This document shows, in pieces, positions 33,125-43,109 of a stretch of 64,000 nt of DNA. The stretch is taken from positions 1-64,000 of the forward strand of contig JACQQD010000009.1 in assembly GCA_016207165.1 (NCBI GenBank), read 5' to 3'. The notes under the pieces are model-generated. The model was not told the origin of the DNA and searched no databases. It saw only the letters and a program-made list of their open reading frames with translations. A program made the position numbers and the translations under genes. This DNA comes from Microcaldota archaeon. Lineage in GTDB: Archaea > Micrarchaeota > Micrarchaeia > Norongarragalinales > Norongarragalinaceae. The first letter of the stretch is position 1. Each line of letters opens with the position of its first letter.

Positions 33125-34150
33125 ATGCGCGCGGGACTGGCTTTGGTGTTGTTGGCGGCGTTTTCCGGGGTTTTCGTCCAGTCCGAGGCCCTGGAGTGCA
33201 CGGACTTTCTGACGTTTAACTTTCAGGGCGCCGCGAAGGTGCCCGAGAACGCGTTTGACTACAATTCGTCGGTGCTCGCGTTGCGCGTGAGCTCGGGCCG
33301 CGAGCAGGCGTTTAACTTTTCAAACGTCAGCCACAAGTATTTCTACGTGTCCTTGGAGGACTACGCGTTCCGAAGTTCCAAGTCCGGGGACGTGTATTAC
33401 CAGAACACGGCGGGCAACGACCCCCGGAACTACTATTTTTCGGTGTGGAACGCGTCGCGTGTCCCTTGGTTTTGTGGCGAGGAAAAATTGGCGGACTTGA
33501 CGGTGTCCACGGAAACGCTTTCCGGCCGGTTTTATTCCGCTGACGGCGCATTGCTTCCCATTGCCGACGTGTTGGTGGTGGGTTTGGAGACGCCGTTTGA
33601 CGGCGCTTTCCTGGTCACGGATTATGCGTCGACCGGCAAAATTTACGTGGTGGCCGATGCCGGCCAGGACGTGTTGCAGAAAGGCTACTTGCTGTATGAC
33701 GCCGGCAACAACCAGTTTTTCGCGTCGGCGTTCAAGTCGCTTCGGTTCCGCGTGCCTTCGGATCCGGCGACGTTCTGCCGCAACTACGCGGGGTATTGTT
33801 TGGACGCTTCAGGCGCGCACGCCGACGCGTGCCTGAACGCGAGGAATTTGGAGCAGTTCTTCTGCAACAAGGGCGCCTGCATTTCCAACGTGACGGCGTG
33901 CACGGGCGCGTGCGAAGTGGGGTTGTGCGTGGCGGCGACTCCGACGCCGTCGGTTCTGCCGTCCGTCACCGTGGCGCCGACGTTCGTGCCCACCTTTGAG
34001 CCCACGGCGTCCGTGGTGGCGCCCACGGCGGCTCCGGCTGCTTCGGCGCAAACCGATTCGGGTTTGCTGGTTCCCATCGTCGTTGTTTTGGCCATTGGCG
34101 GCATCGCGTACTACTTTTTGTTCATGAAGAAAGCCCCGAGAGGGTTGTAG
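33125..34150 (+). CDS. exported, C-terminally anchored Cys-containing protein
   Basis: 341 aa. Signal peptide (LALVLLAAFSGVFVQSEA), a domain of about 210 residues, then a Cys-rich stretch (about ten Cys between 215 and 265), a Pro/Thr stalk (about 270-310), one transmembrane helix and a short tail KKAPRGL. The anchor plan is that of the surface proteins at 807 and 12577, but the globular part is different. The predicted mRNA is leaderless. Four nt separate it from tpiA. Function unknown. Confidence 0.75.
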   Translation: MRAGLALVLLAAFSGVFVQSEALECTDFLTFNFQGAAKVPENAFDYNSSVLALRVSSGREQAFNFSNVSHKYFYVSLEDYAFRSSKSGDVYYQNTAGNDPRNYYFSVWNASRVPWFCGEEKLADLTVSTETLSGRFYSADGALLPIADVLVVGLETPFDGAFLVTDYASTGKIYVVADAGQDVLQKGYLLYDAGNNQFFASAFKSLRFRVPSDPATFCRNYAGYCLDASGAHADACLNARNLEQFFCNKGACISNVTACTGACEVGLCVAATPTPSVLPSVTVAPTFVPTFEPTASVVAPTAAPAASAQTDSGLLVPIVVVLAIGGIAYYFLFMKKAPRGL

Positions 34151-34154
34151 TTTC

Positions 34155-34814
34155 ATGGCGTTTGTGGTGTTGAACCTCAAAACCTACGTGGAAAGCACGG
34201 GACAAAACGCGCTTTTTTTGTTGGAGGCCGCGGCAACCGCTCGGACGAATCATTCCCTGGTTTTCTGCCCGTCGCCGTTGGATGCGTCCTTGGTGGCGCG
34301 GTCGCGGACCGGCGGCCAGCCGCTTTTGTTTGGGCAGTACGCCGACGCCAACTCGTCGGGCGCGTTCACCGGTTCCGCGCCGTTGGATCAATTCAAGAAA
34401 CTGGGTTTTGAGGGCACGTTGTTGAATCATTCGGAGAAGAAAATCCCCCATCCCCAGATCCAGAAAACCGTTGAGGCCGCCAAAAAGCTGGGTTTGAAGG
34501 CGTTGGTGTGCGCGGATTCAGTGGCCGAGGCGAAAAAAGTGGCGGCGTTTCGGCCTTGGGCGGTGGCCATCGAGCCGCCGGAACTCATTGGCTCCGGGGT
34601 CTCCGTGTCGTCGGTGCAACCCGAATTGGTTCGGGACGGCGTTTCGGCCGTCAAGGCCGTGGATGGATCCGTGAAGGCGTTCGTGGGCGCGGGAGTGTCG
34701 AATCGATCGGATTTCGTGACTTCCTTGCAGTTGGGAGCCGAAGGCGTTTTGCTTGCGTCCGCGTTTGCCAAGGCCAAGGACCCGGAGAAGTGGCTCAAGG
34801 ATTTCTTGGGTTAA
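34155..34814 (+). CDS. tpiA: triosephosphate isomerase, archaeal type
   Basis: 219 aa, the short tetrameric archaeal form. Catalytic residues are recognisable: Asn/Lys in LNLKTY, His in LLNHSEK, Glu in AIEPPELIG, and phosphate-binding GAGVSNRSD and GVLLASAF. It interconverts dihydroxyacetone phosphate and glyceraldehyde 3-phosphate. This is the only central-carbon gene seen here. It converges on argS over a 139-bp spacer. Confidence 0.95.
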   Translation: MAFVVLNLKTYVESTGQNALFLLEAAATARTNHSLVFCPSPLDASLVARSRTGGQPLLFGQYADANSSGAFTGSAPLDQFKKLGFEGTLLNHSEKKIPHPQIQKTVEAAKKLGLKALVCADSVAEAKKVAAFRPWAVAIEPPELIGSGVSVSSVQPELVRDGVSAVKAVDGSVKAFVGAGVSNRSDFVTSLQLGAEGVLLASAFAKAKDPEKWLKDFLG

Positions 34815-34953
34815 TCGTTGTGGTTTTCGAATCGTTGAATCATTTTTTGCTTTTCTTTTTCTGAACGCAAAGTGCCCCTGGCCGTTTTGTTTCCTCTCGT
34901 TTCAGGGGGCGTGGCTTTGGGATGCGTGGATTTTATGGGTCTACTTTTTTTCC
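34815..34953. terminator. convergent intergenic region between tpiA and argS
   Basis: The spacer holds T-rich tracts for the plus strand (34846-34860) and for the minus strand only weak A-rich patches. A CCCCTG/CAGGGG inverted repeat occurs near 34874 and 34904. A terminator for both genes is likely; no gene was seen. Confidence 0.35.
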
Positions 34954-36675
34954 TTACATTTTTTCCAGGGCTTCGATGCCCAATAGCTTGAGGCAAATGG
35001 AAAGCACGTTTTTCGTGTTGGAGGCGATGTGCAGGCGCTGGGTTTTCAGGGAGTCGCTTGCGCTCAATACGGGCGACGCGCCGTAGAATTGGGTGAATGC
35101 TTTGGCGACGCTTAACGCGTACTCGCACAAGGCGTGGGGTTGCAACGTTTCGGCGGTGTAGGTGACGGCTTCGGGGAACTCCGCCAGTTTTTTGAGTAGG
35201 TTTTTCTCGGACTGGTTCAAGTCCAGTTTCTTGGATGGTTTGGGAAGAAGGACGCCTGACTGTTTGTCTTTGGGGTTTTTGGTTTTCGTTTCTCTTGTTT
35301 TCGGGTTTGGCTTGTTTTGTTTGCCGGATTTTTCTCTGGCGTATTTTTCCAGGATGCTGGCGGCGCGCACGTGGGCGTATTGGATGTAGGCGGAGGTGTC
35401 GCCTTCGAATTGGACTTCGGCTTTGGGGTCAAAGGTGATGTCTTTTTCCAGGCGAACCTTCAAAACGCCGTATTTGAGGGCGGCGATGCCCACCGCTTTG
35501 GCGGTTTGTTTGGGGTTGCCGCTTTGCGATTTTTCCCGGACTTGGCGTTCGGCTTCCGCCACGACTTCTTGGATGACGTCTTCCAATAGGATGACTCGGC
35601 CTTGGCGCGTGGACATTTTTCCTTCGGCCAAGCGGATCAATCCGAATCCTTTGTGGTGGTAGTCTTCCGCGTATTTTCGCCCCATTTCTTTGAGCAGGGT
35701 TTGGAGTTGGCGGAAGTGGAGGTTTTGTTCGGAGGCGGTGATCACCCAGCTTTGCGCGAACGCGTATTTTTGCCATTTCCAGTCCGCCAACGCGAGGTCC
35801 GACGTGAGGTATACCGGCGTGTCGTTGCTGCGAAGCAGGACCGTGTTGGGCAAGCCGAATGGTTCAAGGACAGCGATGGTGGTGTCGTCCGGTTCTTTCT
35901 TGGCCAACCCCTTTTGGAGGGCTTCTTTGACGCATTTCCGCGCGTCGTTTTCCAAGGCGGTTTCCAGGGGGTATTCGTCGAAGGAGACGTCCAGCGCGTC
36001 GTAGTTTTTCTTGAAGGCCTTGAGGCTGAGTTCGCGGATTTCGGTGAGCTGTTTTTGGTGGTCTTGGATGTGTTCCAAGACGTTCCGGCTTTTTTCCTTG
36101 AGGGCGTCGTTGGAATCGATTTCCTTCTTGATTTTGACGTAGTATTCCAGGAGGTCTTTTTCGTCGCGGACTTTCGGCAAGTCCTTGAATTCTTCGATGG
36201 CCACGATGAGTTCGGCGATGTGGGCGCCCCGGTCGTTGAGGTAGTTCAATCGCACGACGTCTTTTCCAGTCCAGTCCAGGGCGTTGGCGCAGACGTCGCC
36301 GACGATGGTGGAGCGGATGTGCCCTAAATGCATGGGTTTGCCGGGGTTGGGTTGCGAGTACTCCAAGACCCATCGTCCTTTTTGCGGGGTTTGGGTACCG
36401 TAGTTTGGCGCCGCGGATTCCTCTAGCACGCGGGCGTAAAACGCGTCGGAAAAAAGCACGTTGGCGTACGGGCCGCTGGCCTTGACGGATTGAAATTCGG
36501 GGGGCAACGTCTTGGAGGCGATGTCTTGGGCGATGTCTTGGGGTGCCTTCTTCCGGGTTTTCGCGAGGGCGAAGCACGGAATGCTTAAGTCGGCTAGGTC
36601 CGGGTTCTTGGGCGTCTCCACCGGCGCGTCCACGGCCTTTTCCAGCTTGGTTTTGGCGTCTTTTAGGGCGTACAC
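34954..36675 (-). CDS. argS: arginyl-tRNA synthetase
   Basis: 573 aa, class I. Starts at GTG 36675 with GAGG upstream. An N-terminal Arg-tRNA-synthetase additional domain, HIGH-type HLGH at 116-119, KMSKS-type GKMSTRQG and a C-terminal DALR anticodon-binding domain ending LGIEALEKM are present. The insertion near residues 450-490 is Lys/Asn/Thr-rich and low-complexity. Divergent from the giant envelope gene with a 52-bp promoter region. Confidence 0.95.
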   Translation of the reverse strand: MYALKDAKTKLEKAVDAPVETPKNPDLADLSIPCFALAKTRKKAPQDIAQDIASKTLPPEFQSVKASGPYANVLFSDAFYARVLEESAAPNYGTQTPQKGRWVLEYSQPNPGKPMHLGHIRSTIVGDVCANALDWTGKDVVRLNYLNDRGAHIAELIVAIEEFKDLPKVRDEKDLLEYYVKIKKEIDSNDALKEKSRNVLEHIQDHQKQLTEIRELSLKAFKKNYDALDVSFDEYPLETALENDARKCVKEALQKGLAKKEPDDTTIAVLEPFGLPNTVLLRSNDTPVYLTSDLALADWKWQKYAFAQSWVITASEQNLHFRQLQTLLKEMGRKYAEDYHHKGFGLIRLAEGKMSTRQGRVILLEDVIQEVVAEAERQVREKSQSGNPKQTAKAVGIAALKYGVLKVRLEKDITFDPKAEVQFEGDTSAYIQYAHVRAASILEKYAREKSGKQNKPNPKTRETKTKNPKDKQSGVLLPKPSKKLDLNQSEKNLLKKLAEFPEAVTYTAETLQPHALCEYALSVAKAFTQFYGASPVLSASDSLKTQRLHIASNTKNVLSICLKLLGIEALEKM

Positions 36676-36727
36676 CTATGGTTTCCTCATAAGGGTTTTT
36701 ATTGCTTCAAGCGGTTAGGTTCTCACT

Positions 36728-39700
36728 ATGCTGTCGGACCTCTTAAAGCCTTTTCTGAGGTTTTACTTTCTTTTGGAGGAACACTACTACAAGGGTTTGG
36801 AGGCCATCGAAGAAAAATTCAGTGTGCCGGTGTTTGATTCGTTTGTCGACCCGTTGGAGTCCCGAGGCATTCCCTCGTTTTTCGTCGTGATCTTGCTCTT
36901 TTTGTTGTTGGCCGGTTCCGCGTTGGTGGTGTTAACCCAGTCGCAGCCCGCGGGCCTCCAAGTGCTGGTGTATGGAAAGACCAGCTCGATTTCCGGCCAG
37001 CCCCTGGATGGCGCTTTGGTGGAGTTGTCCGATGAAACCGGGGTTTTGGACTCGCAAAAAACGCGTCGGGGCCTGGTGTCCTTTGAAAACCTGAAAAGCA
37101 AGGCGTATACTGTTCGTGTGACGAAAGAAGGTTTTGAGTCTGGGCAACGCGCGGCCAACCCGGTGGAATCCAACGTGGTCCGCTTGGAATTGTCCTGCCA
37201 GAACGCGCAAACCTGCGCGGAACTGGAGGCGTTGGCTCGCAGCGGTGGCGGCGGCGGGTCGGTGGCTACGTCGACGCCCAGGCCGCCGGGTTCCGGTGGG
37301 GGTTTAACGCCGGGACTCACGTTTAGCAACCCCGAAAACGGAGTGGATCCCGAATCCCCGGTGGGCCGACTCTTGATTTTGGTGCGGGACGAGGACGGCA
37401 ACTTGCTGGAAGGCAACGCGAAAGTCTACGATTCCAAGAGCGGGGCACTCATTGAAGACGTGCCGGTGTCGCAGGGCTCCGGAGTTTTGCCGAGTCTTCG
37501 CGTCGGGCGCAAGGTGTTCGTCAACGTCTTTTCAACGGGTTTTTCGCCGTTCTTGGGCAAGTCCAAACCTATCGTCATTGCGCCGGCCACCAACAAAGTC
37601 ACCGTGGTTCTGGAAGCCGGTGGCCCCACCCTGTCTTCCGGCGTTCGGGTGGTGGACCCCGAAAACGCGCCGGTTTCCGGTGCGCAGGTGTCCGTCTATT
37701 TGGCGGACCACTCCGAAGTTTTGTACTCGGATTACTCGGATGCCGAGGGCTTTGTCGAACTGGAGTTGGGCGAGGGATCCTATTTTGCCGTGGCGCGCGC
37801 CGAGGGATACTTGATGAATTATTCGCCCCGCTTTGAAGGCGGGGACACGGCGACCATTGTCTTGCCGCTGCGTGGCGGGGGGCCTGGTGGAGGCGGTTGT
37901 GACGGGCCGTGCGAGAATGAAGCGCATTTGAACGTTCACGCCGTGGATGACCTAGGTGTTGATGCGTCGTATGCCGACGTGGTGCTGCAGCAGAAAACCG
38001 ATTTTGGTTCCTGGTTTGTCGTGGAACCCGCCGAGTATGCCGGCGCTTCGGGCCGCGTTCTTTTCACGGGCTTGGTGCCCCAATCCCAAGTGCAAGTCAT
38101 CGCCACTCTTTACGATTTGAACGGCTCGGCGCAGGCGACGCTGGTTCAGGGGCTCAACGAGTTGGAAGTCGTTTTGTCCAAGCCGCCTTTCCAGGTGCGG
38201 GCGTATGCCGTTGATGCCTTGGCCAATGCGTACGTTTCCGACGCGCGCTTTGACGCCTTGGTCAACGGTGAATTGGTGGGGCAATGCCAGGGCAACGGTT
38301 GTTTGTTGACCGTGATTTCCGCGGAGAATGTTTACGTCAACGCGTCCGCGGACGGCTTCGTGTCGTCCGGAAACGCGTTTTACTTGTACGAAGGACTTGA
38401 CTCCAACGTCACCTTGTATTTGGTCAACCAATCGGCTTTGGAGGACGTGCACGTCCAGTGGCAGGGGTTGTATGGCTCCAACGGCCGGGAAGTCTCCGAA
38501 CTTCGCCCCGGCCGCATGTACGAGGCGCGTTTGCAGGTTTTTTCCAAGAACGCGGACGCCACCGGAGTCGTCTTGGACACGCAGAACGACGATGCACCCG
38601 TTTCCGGCCTGACGCCGAACGGTTTTGAGCAGAAGGGTTCGTACGCGGGTAGTTGTTTTGCCCAAGACGCCGACTTTGAGTATCCCCGGCAAGCGTGGGT
38701 GGACGTCAGGTACGCGGGAACCGTCAACGGCCAAGTGCAATTCAATTTCACGTTGGACCCCGACATCACGCTGGATGCCGCCACGAAGACCAAGGTCTTG
38801 GAATTGGCTTACCGCGCCTACGTGGTTCGCGGAAGCGATTACTTGCGTAATCCTTTTGACGCCTCGTTGTCCACGCGCCCGCACGAGGACCACCCGTCGG
38901 GCTGTTCCGGCCAGACGGCGGTCTACGTCCAGAACGTGACGGTCAAAAGCGATTCGACGACGTGCAACGCGTTGGGTTGCGTGACCTTGAACTTTAGGCA
39001 GGGCCAACGTTTTGCGCCCACTTTGTTTGAGGCGGACAACCAAGTGCTCTTCAATTCAACGAAACTGGATCCATTGTACGTGTTCTACACCGTGGAGTTT
39101 TTCTCTGGCCCCACGACGTCCACGCGTCTTGTGGCAGATTGGCCTGACAATCGTCTGGTGTTTATCAACGCCACGCACCCCGTGGTTGGCGACTCGGTGT
39201 TGGGCAACTCCAAGCGTTGCGAGTTCTCCGACGCCAAAAAACAGCGTTCCATCTCGCTTTGGGCCTCGTCTTTGGAACTGGATTTGAGGGATTTGGCTTT
39301 GTGTAGCAATTATGCGCCGCCCACGCGTTCTCGGCCTTTGCGGTTTGACGGCGTGGCGTACGCCCGTGCCTTGGAGGCGGGTTCCTCCGACGTGGCGCTC
39401 ACGCTGTCCAATGGCACCGACTCGGTGTCCCAGCCAGCGTCGTTTTCCGTGTCGGGCTTTGGCGTGGCTGCCAATGAATTCGGCATCGTGGAAGCCAGGC
39501 TCTCGCAGGTCCAGAACGCGTTGCCGGATGCCGCCGTGTTTCCCGTGTTGTCCACTGGCGAGTGCACGGCGGCGCAGGTGGCTGGAGGTACGTGCGACGT
39601 GGGTTTCGTTCAAGCGGATTACCGTTTCACGGCGTTATCCAATTCCGGTTTTCAATCCGACGTTCGTGCTTCCGACGGGTTGCAAGTGCATCAAAACGCG

Positions 39701-42700
39701 GCGCCCCAGGCCGCTTCGGCGGGTGCGCCGGGCACGGCCGTTGAGGGCCACGCGCTGTTGTTGGTTCCGGCCAATGAGGGACTTCAGTGGTTGAACATCA
39801 CCAAGTCTTTGGGCAACCAGGCCACCGTTCTTTCCCGCGTCATCACGTTGGATGGCGGCGTATCGTTTAACGGTTCTTCGCCATTCCCGCCGGGTTGGGA
39901 CACGTGCAACGGCTTCGTGGGAATCCAGTACGACCCTTCCAAGAATCCCAAGTTGTCGCTGGGCCAAGGGTGCAGCGATTTGGGTTTCCGCGTCACGCCC
40001 GTGTTTCCGGCGGACGCCGTGTTTTTGAACATGTCGATTCCCGATTTCGGCCGCGTCGTTGCACGCGCGGCGGCCACGGACGGGTCCCATGCATGCTATG
40101 AAGTCTGTGAAATTGACCGCAACGGCTTTGTCTATGGTTGCGAGGGCTTTGGGAAAAGCTTGTTTAACAACGTGCAGTACCTCGTCCGGTACAACCCCGA
40201 GTTGTTGGACGTTTGCCCGTCGGCGTACAAAGTCAAGGGCAACCGGATTGCCGCGTCGCAAATCACGGTGGAGTTCGCGTACACCGGCGACCAGGAAGCG
40301 TCGCGAAACGTGACGTTGCACGTGTTGGCGGACAATTCCGACAAGAGCCTCTACATTTCGCCGGTGTACACCTTTTATGGCTCCAGTTCGGAAGTGCTTT
40401 ACCCTCAGTTGTGGTCGGTGACCAACTACAAGCAACTCGGCAAGCGCAGCATCGTGTTCACTCAGCCTGGCAACATCGCCGTGTCTTTTGACGGTCCGGG
40501 AGTCAAGGTGTTCGCCGTATCCCAGGCGGGAACCGTTCAAGCGTTTGAGGGTTCGGACCGCTCTGCGCCGATTTTCGATTCCGCAAACCCCCAAAGCCCC
40601 GTCAAAACGGTTTCCAAGTACGGAGAGGCGTTGGCGTCCAGCCAACAGCAATTTGACGTGTCCACGCCGTATGCCGAAGCGTTGTCTTCGGCGTTGACGG
40701 AGTCGTTGTCCCAGAACGCGTTTCTTCAAAGCGAAGTCGCCGAAAAATTGAGTGCGTCGGTGCCGAGGGTGGCGGAGCGCACGGCGTATTGGCGCAGCAG
40801 CCAAGTCATTCGCTACTGCCAGCAGTCCCAGGCGTGCGTGGACTCGTATTACACGTTGGACGGCTGTTGCAAGGAATCCGTGGAGGACTGGAAGAATTAC
40901 ACGGTGCGCATCGATTACAGGCAAGAATCCTGCACGTTCTGCAACAACACGTTCAACCCGTCCTGCACCGACACGTCTCTGGAACACCTTCGAGGATACC
41001 TTCAATGCTCCTACGAGGCCACTCCTTCGTCCTCCTTCCAATGCGACCAGCGGTGCACGGCCAAGTCGTTGTTCCCGTTGGACGTGCAGCAGGGCATCGA
41101 CAACCAGTTGGGGGTGGGCGGCACCGGCATCACGTACGACGTGCTTCAAGGCAAGTACCTTTCGTACGGCGACTCCTTGGGCGGGCGCACGTGCCGCGTC
41201 GAGTTCTCTTCGCTCAATGCCTTCGTCAAGCAGGGCACCACGTTTACGTATTACTTGCCTTCGCAGCCCAAAACCGAGGTGCTCAAGGAGGAGTTGGAGC
41301 GTTGCTTGGCCAATGGCGATTGTCCGTTGACGCTCAAACCGTCGGCGAATCCCTCCCCGCTTCCATTTTTAGGGGCCCAACCGGCTCAACTAGTTCAATG
41401 CGTTTCCGATGCCAACCAGGACGGGTTGCATCAATTCAGCGAAAGCGTGGTGGACGCGTCTTGGCAGGTTCAATACCGGCAATTCGGGGGACAAATCGAC
41501 AAGGAGTTCTACAAGTGTCCGGCGGGACGCATTGCGGCGGTGGCGGAAGTCTCGTTTTTCTTTGAGGCGCGCCAGAACGGCGTGATTGCTTCCCGGACGG
41601 TGGCTACGGCGGCGGACATAGAGCGGTGCCGGCAAGGCACTTGTCCTTTTGTGGTCACGCCGCCCAACACGCCGGTTGTAGGAGGAGGCGTGCCCATTTG
41701 TTTTGCGGATTCCAATGGCAACGGTTTTGTTGAAACCAACCGGCAAAGCGAACTGAGTTCTTTACAACCTGCTGTGGCCTCCGGTTTCCAGGGCGGTGTG
41801 TACCAGTGTCCGTCCGGCACGCGGTTGGCCGTGGCGAATTTCTGCGTGTCGTCGTGCGAGAATTATTGTTCGGCGCCCAACTGCGACGCGTCGTTGGCGT
41901 GCCTTTCCAGCGGGGTCAAGAACGTGCCGACGGGCGGGACGGAACGCCTCTTCAACGGGTGGCTCAACGAAAGCCCGGTGGTGCCCGTGAACTTGGATGC
42001 GTCGCATTTGTCGCGTGGCAAACCCAATGTGCCGGCGGCGTGGTTTCCCGACGCGTTTTTGGAATCCGACGGAAAGCCTCTGTTCACGCATTCGTATGTG
42101 GTGAACTCCAAGACTCAGCCCAATTCGGTGGCGTCGTTAACCAAGGTGCTTTCCGTTCAGGGATGCGGGCCGGCGGGGGATTACCCGTACGACCAGACGC
42201 TTCTGCCGGAGCAGGGCCTATATGAAATCAGGGACTACAACGTGTTGGACGTCTCCGGTTCCACGTGGGTGGCTCAAGCCAATGCCGTGACGCTTTTGCG
42301 GCAGAATTACTTGGGGGACAAGTCGGCGGTGTGCCGCAAGCCCCAGTGGGATACGCAGTTGTGTGAGGTGTCGTTTGTGGATTCCTCTTCGCAGTACGGC
42401 GGGTGCTTCAACTCGATTCTGCAGTATCAGGGCTCTTCCAAGAAGTTGGGTGCGGACGTGCCTTTGGTGGGGGGTTTGGGTTACGGCGTCAAGAATGGCG
42501 TAGGCTTTGGCGTGGCGCCCAACGGGCACGCGTTTGCGTTGTTTGAGCCGGGATACGGCGAGGACAAGTGCGAGGACAAGAATAAAGTGCATTATGACTA
42601 TCAGACGTTGAACCACTGGAATCCGGATGGAAAAAACACGGGCGACCGCAAGTTCACGTGGCGGCAGGACTTGGGTTGCCACAGTGATTGCGGGTGCAAG

Positions 42701-43072
42701 AAGGGCGGGTACGGTTTGCTGGCCATTATTTTGGGGATTTTGGTGGCGGCTTTGTTCATTTTCGCTCTGCCGGCTTTGACGGGCGGATACACGGCACTGA
42801 TCATTGGTGGCGCCTCCATCGAGTTTTCCACGATTGGTTTGCTGGCTGGCGCGGCGATAGCTGGCGTGGGTTCCGGTGTGGGAGAGGTGGCTGGGGCGGT
42901 GGCGTCAAGCGTGATTCAGACGGTCAGCCAGGGCGCCATTGGCGTGGATTGCCAGTCGTGGGGTTTCTCGGGAGCGGTGGCGTACGCGTGCAAGGGAACG
43001 ATTTGGCAGATTTCCGCGGGCTTCGTCGCGCTTTTGTCTTGGATTCCCCGAAAGAAAAGGAAAGCCAATTAG
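36728..43072 (+). CDS. giant Cys-containing envelope protein (2114 aa)
   Basis: An N-terminal amphipathic region of 50 residues precedes a transmembrane helix (FFVVILLFLLLAGSALVVL, about 55-75). Carboxypeptidase-regulatory-like beta domains (about 77-155, 220-300, 305-380) are separated by Gly-rich linkers, followed by a long region with many Cys (CVDSYYTLDGCCKES, CTFCNNTFNPSC). EF-hand-like Asp/Asn runs (SDANQDGLHQFSE, ADSNGNGFVETN) occur near 1560 and 1660. The C-terminal 170 residues contain several hydrophobic segments and end KKRKAN. Most of the chain is probably outside the cell, disulfide-bonded and anchored at both ends. It could mediate adhesion or host contact; no family is assigned. 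Confidence 0.8.
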   Translation: MLSDLLKPFLRFYFLLEEHYYKGLEAIEEKFSVPVFDSFVDPLESRGIPSFFVVILLFLLLAGSALVVLTQSQPAGLQVLVYGKTSSISGQPLDGALVELSDETGVLDSQKTRRGLVSFENLKSKAYTVRVTKEGFESGQRAANPVESNVVRLELSCQNAQTCAELEALARSGGGGGSVATSTPRPPGSGGGLTPGLTFSNPENGVDPESPVGRLLILVRDEDGNLLEGNAKVYDSKSGALIEDVPVSQGSGVLPSLRVGRKVFVNVFSTGFSPFLGKSKPIVIAPATNKVTVVLEAGGPTLSSGVRVVDPENAPVSGAQVSVYLADHSEVLYSDYSDAEGFVELELGEGSYFAVARAEGYLMNYSPRFEGGDTATIVLPLRGGGPGGGGCDGPCENEAHLNVHAVDDLGVDASYADVVLQQKTDFGSWFVVEPAEYAGASGRVLFTGLVPQSQVQVIATLYDLNGSAQATLVQGLNELEVVLSKPPFQVRAYAVDALANAYVSDARFDALVNGELVGQCQGNGCLLTVISAENVYVNASADGFVSSGNAFYLYEGLDSNVTLYLVNQSALEDVHVQWQGLYGSNGREVSELRPGRMYEARLQVFSKNADATGVVLDTQNDDAPVSGLTPNGFEQKGSYAGSCFAQDADFEYPRQAWVDVRYAGTVNGQVQFNFTLDPDITLDAATKTKVLELAYRAYVVRGSDYLRNPFDASLSTRPHEDHPSGCSGQTAVYVQNVTVKSDSTTCNALGCVTLNFRQGQRFAPTLFEADNQVLFNSTKLDPLYVFYTVEFFSGPTTSTRLVADWPDNRLVFINATHPVVGDSVLGNSKRCEFSDAKKQRSISLWASSLELDLRDLALCSNYAPPTRSRPLRFDGVAYARALEAGSSDVALTLSNGTDSVSQPASFSVSGFGVAANEFGIVEARLSQVQNALPDAAVFPVLSTGECTAAQVAGGTCDVGFVQADYRFTALSNSGFQSDVRASDGLQVHQNAAPQAASAGAPGTAVEGHALLLVPANEGLQWLNITKSLGNQATVLSRVITLDGGVSFNGSSPFPPGWDTCNGFVGIQYDPSKNPKLSLGQGCSDLGFRVTPVFPADAVFLNMSIPDFGRVVARAAATDGSHACYEVCEIDRNGFVYGCEGFGKSLFNNVQYLVRYNPELLDVCPSAYKVKGNRIAASQITVEFAYTGDQEASRNVTLHVLADNSDKSLYISPVYTFYGSSSEVLYPQLWSVTNYKQLGKRSIVFTQPGNIAVSFDGPGVKVFAVSQAGTVQAFEGSDRSAPIFDSANPQSPVKTVSKYGEALASSQQQFDVSTPYAEALSSALTESLSQNAFLQSEVAEKLSASVPRVAERTAYWRSSQVIRYCQQSQACVDSYYTLDGCCKESVEDWKNYTVRIDYRQESCTFCNNTFNPSCTDTSLEHLRGYLQCSYEATPSSSFQCDQRCTAKSLFPLDVQQGIDNQLGVGGTGITYDVLQGKYLSYGDSLGGRTCRVEFSSLNAFVKQGTTFTYYLPSQPKTEVLKEELERCLANGDCPLTLKPSANPSPLPFLGAQPAQLVQCVSDANQDGLHQFSESVVDASWQVQYRQFGGQIDKEFYKCPAGRIAAVAEVSFFFEARQNGVIASRTVATAADIERCRQGTCPFVVTPPNTPVVGGGVPICFADSNGNGFVETNRQSELSSLQPAVASGFQGGVYQCPSGTRLAVANFCVSSCENYCSAPNCDASLACLSSGVKNVPTGGTERLFNGWLNESPVVPVNLDASHLSRGKPNVPAAWFPDAFLESDGKPLFTHSYVVNSKTQPNSVASLTKVLSVQGCGPAGDYPYDQTLLPEQGLYEIRDYNVLDVSGSTWVAQANAVTLLRQNYLGDKSAVCRKPQWDTQLCEVSFVDSSSQYGGCFNSILQYQGSSKKLGADVPLVGGLGYGVKNGVGFGVAPNGHAFALFEPGYGEDKCEDKNKVHYDYQTLNHWNPDGKNTGDRKFTWRQDLGCHSDCGCKKGGYGLLAIILGILVAALFIFALPALTGGYTALIIGGASIEFSTIGLLAGAAIAGVGSGVGEVAGAVASSVIQTVSQGAIGVDCQSWGFSGAVAYACKGTIWQISAGFVALLSWIPRKKRKAN

Positions 43073-43109
43073 CCGGATTTTTGCGTTTTGGGGCGTTGCG
43101 GGTTTTTCC

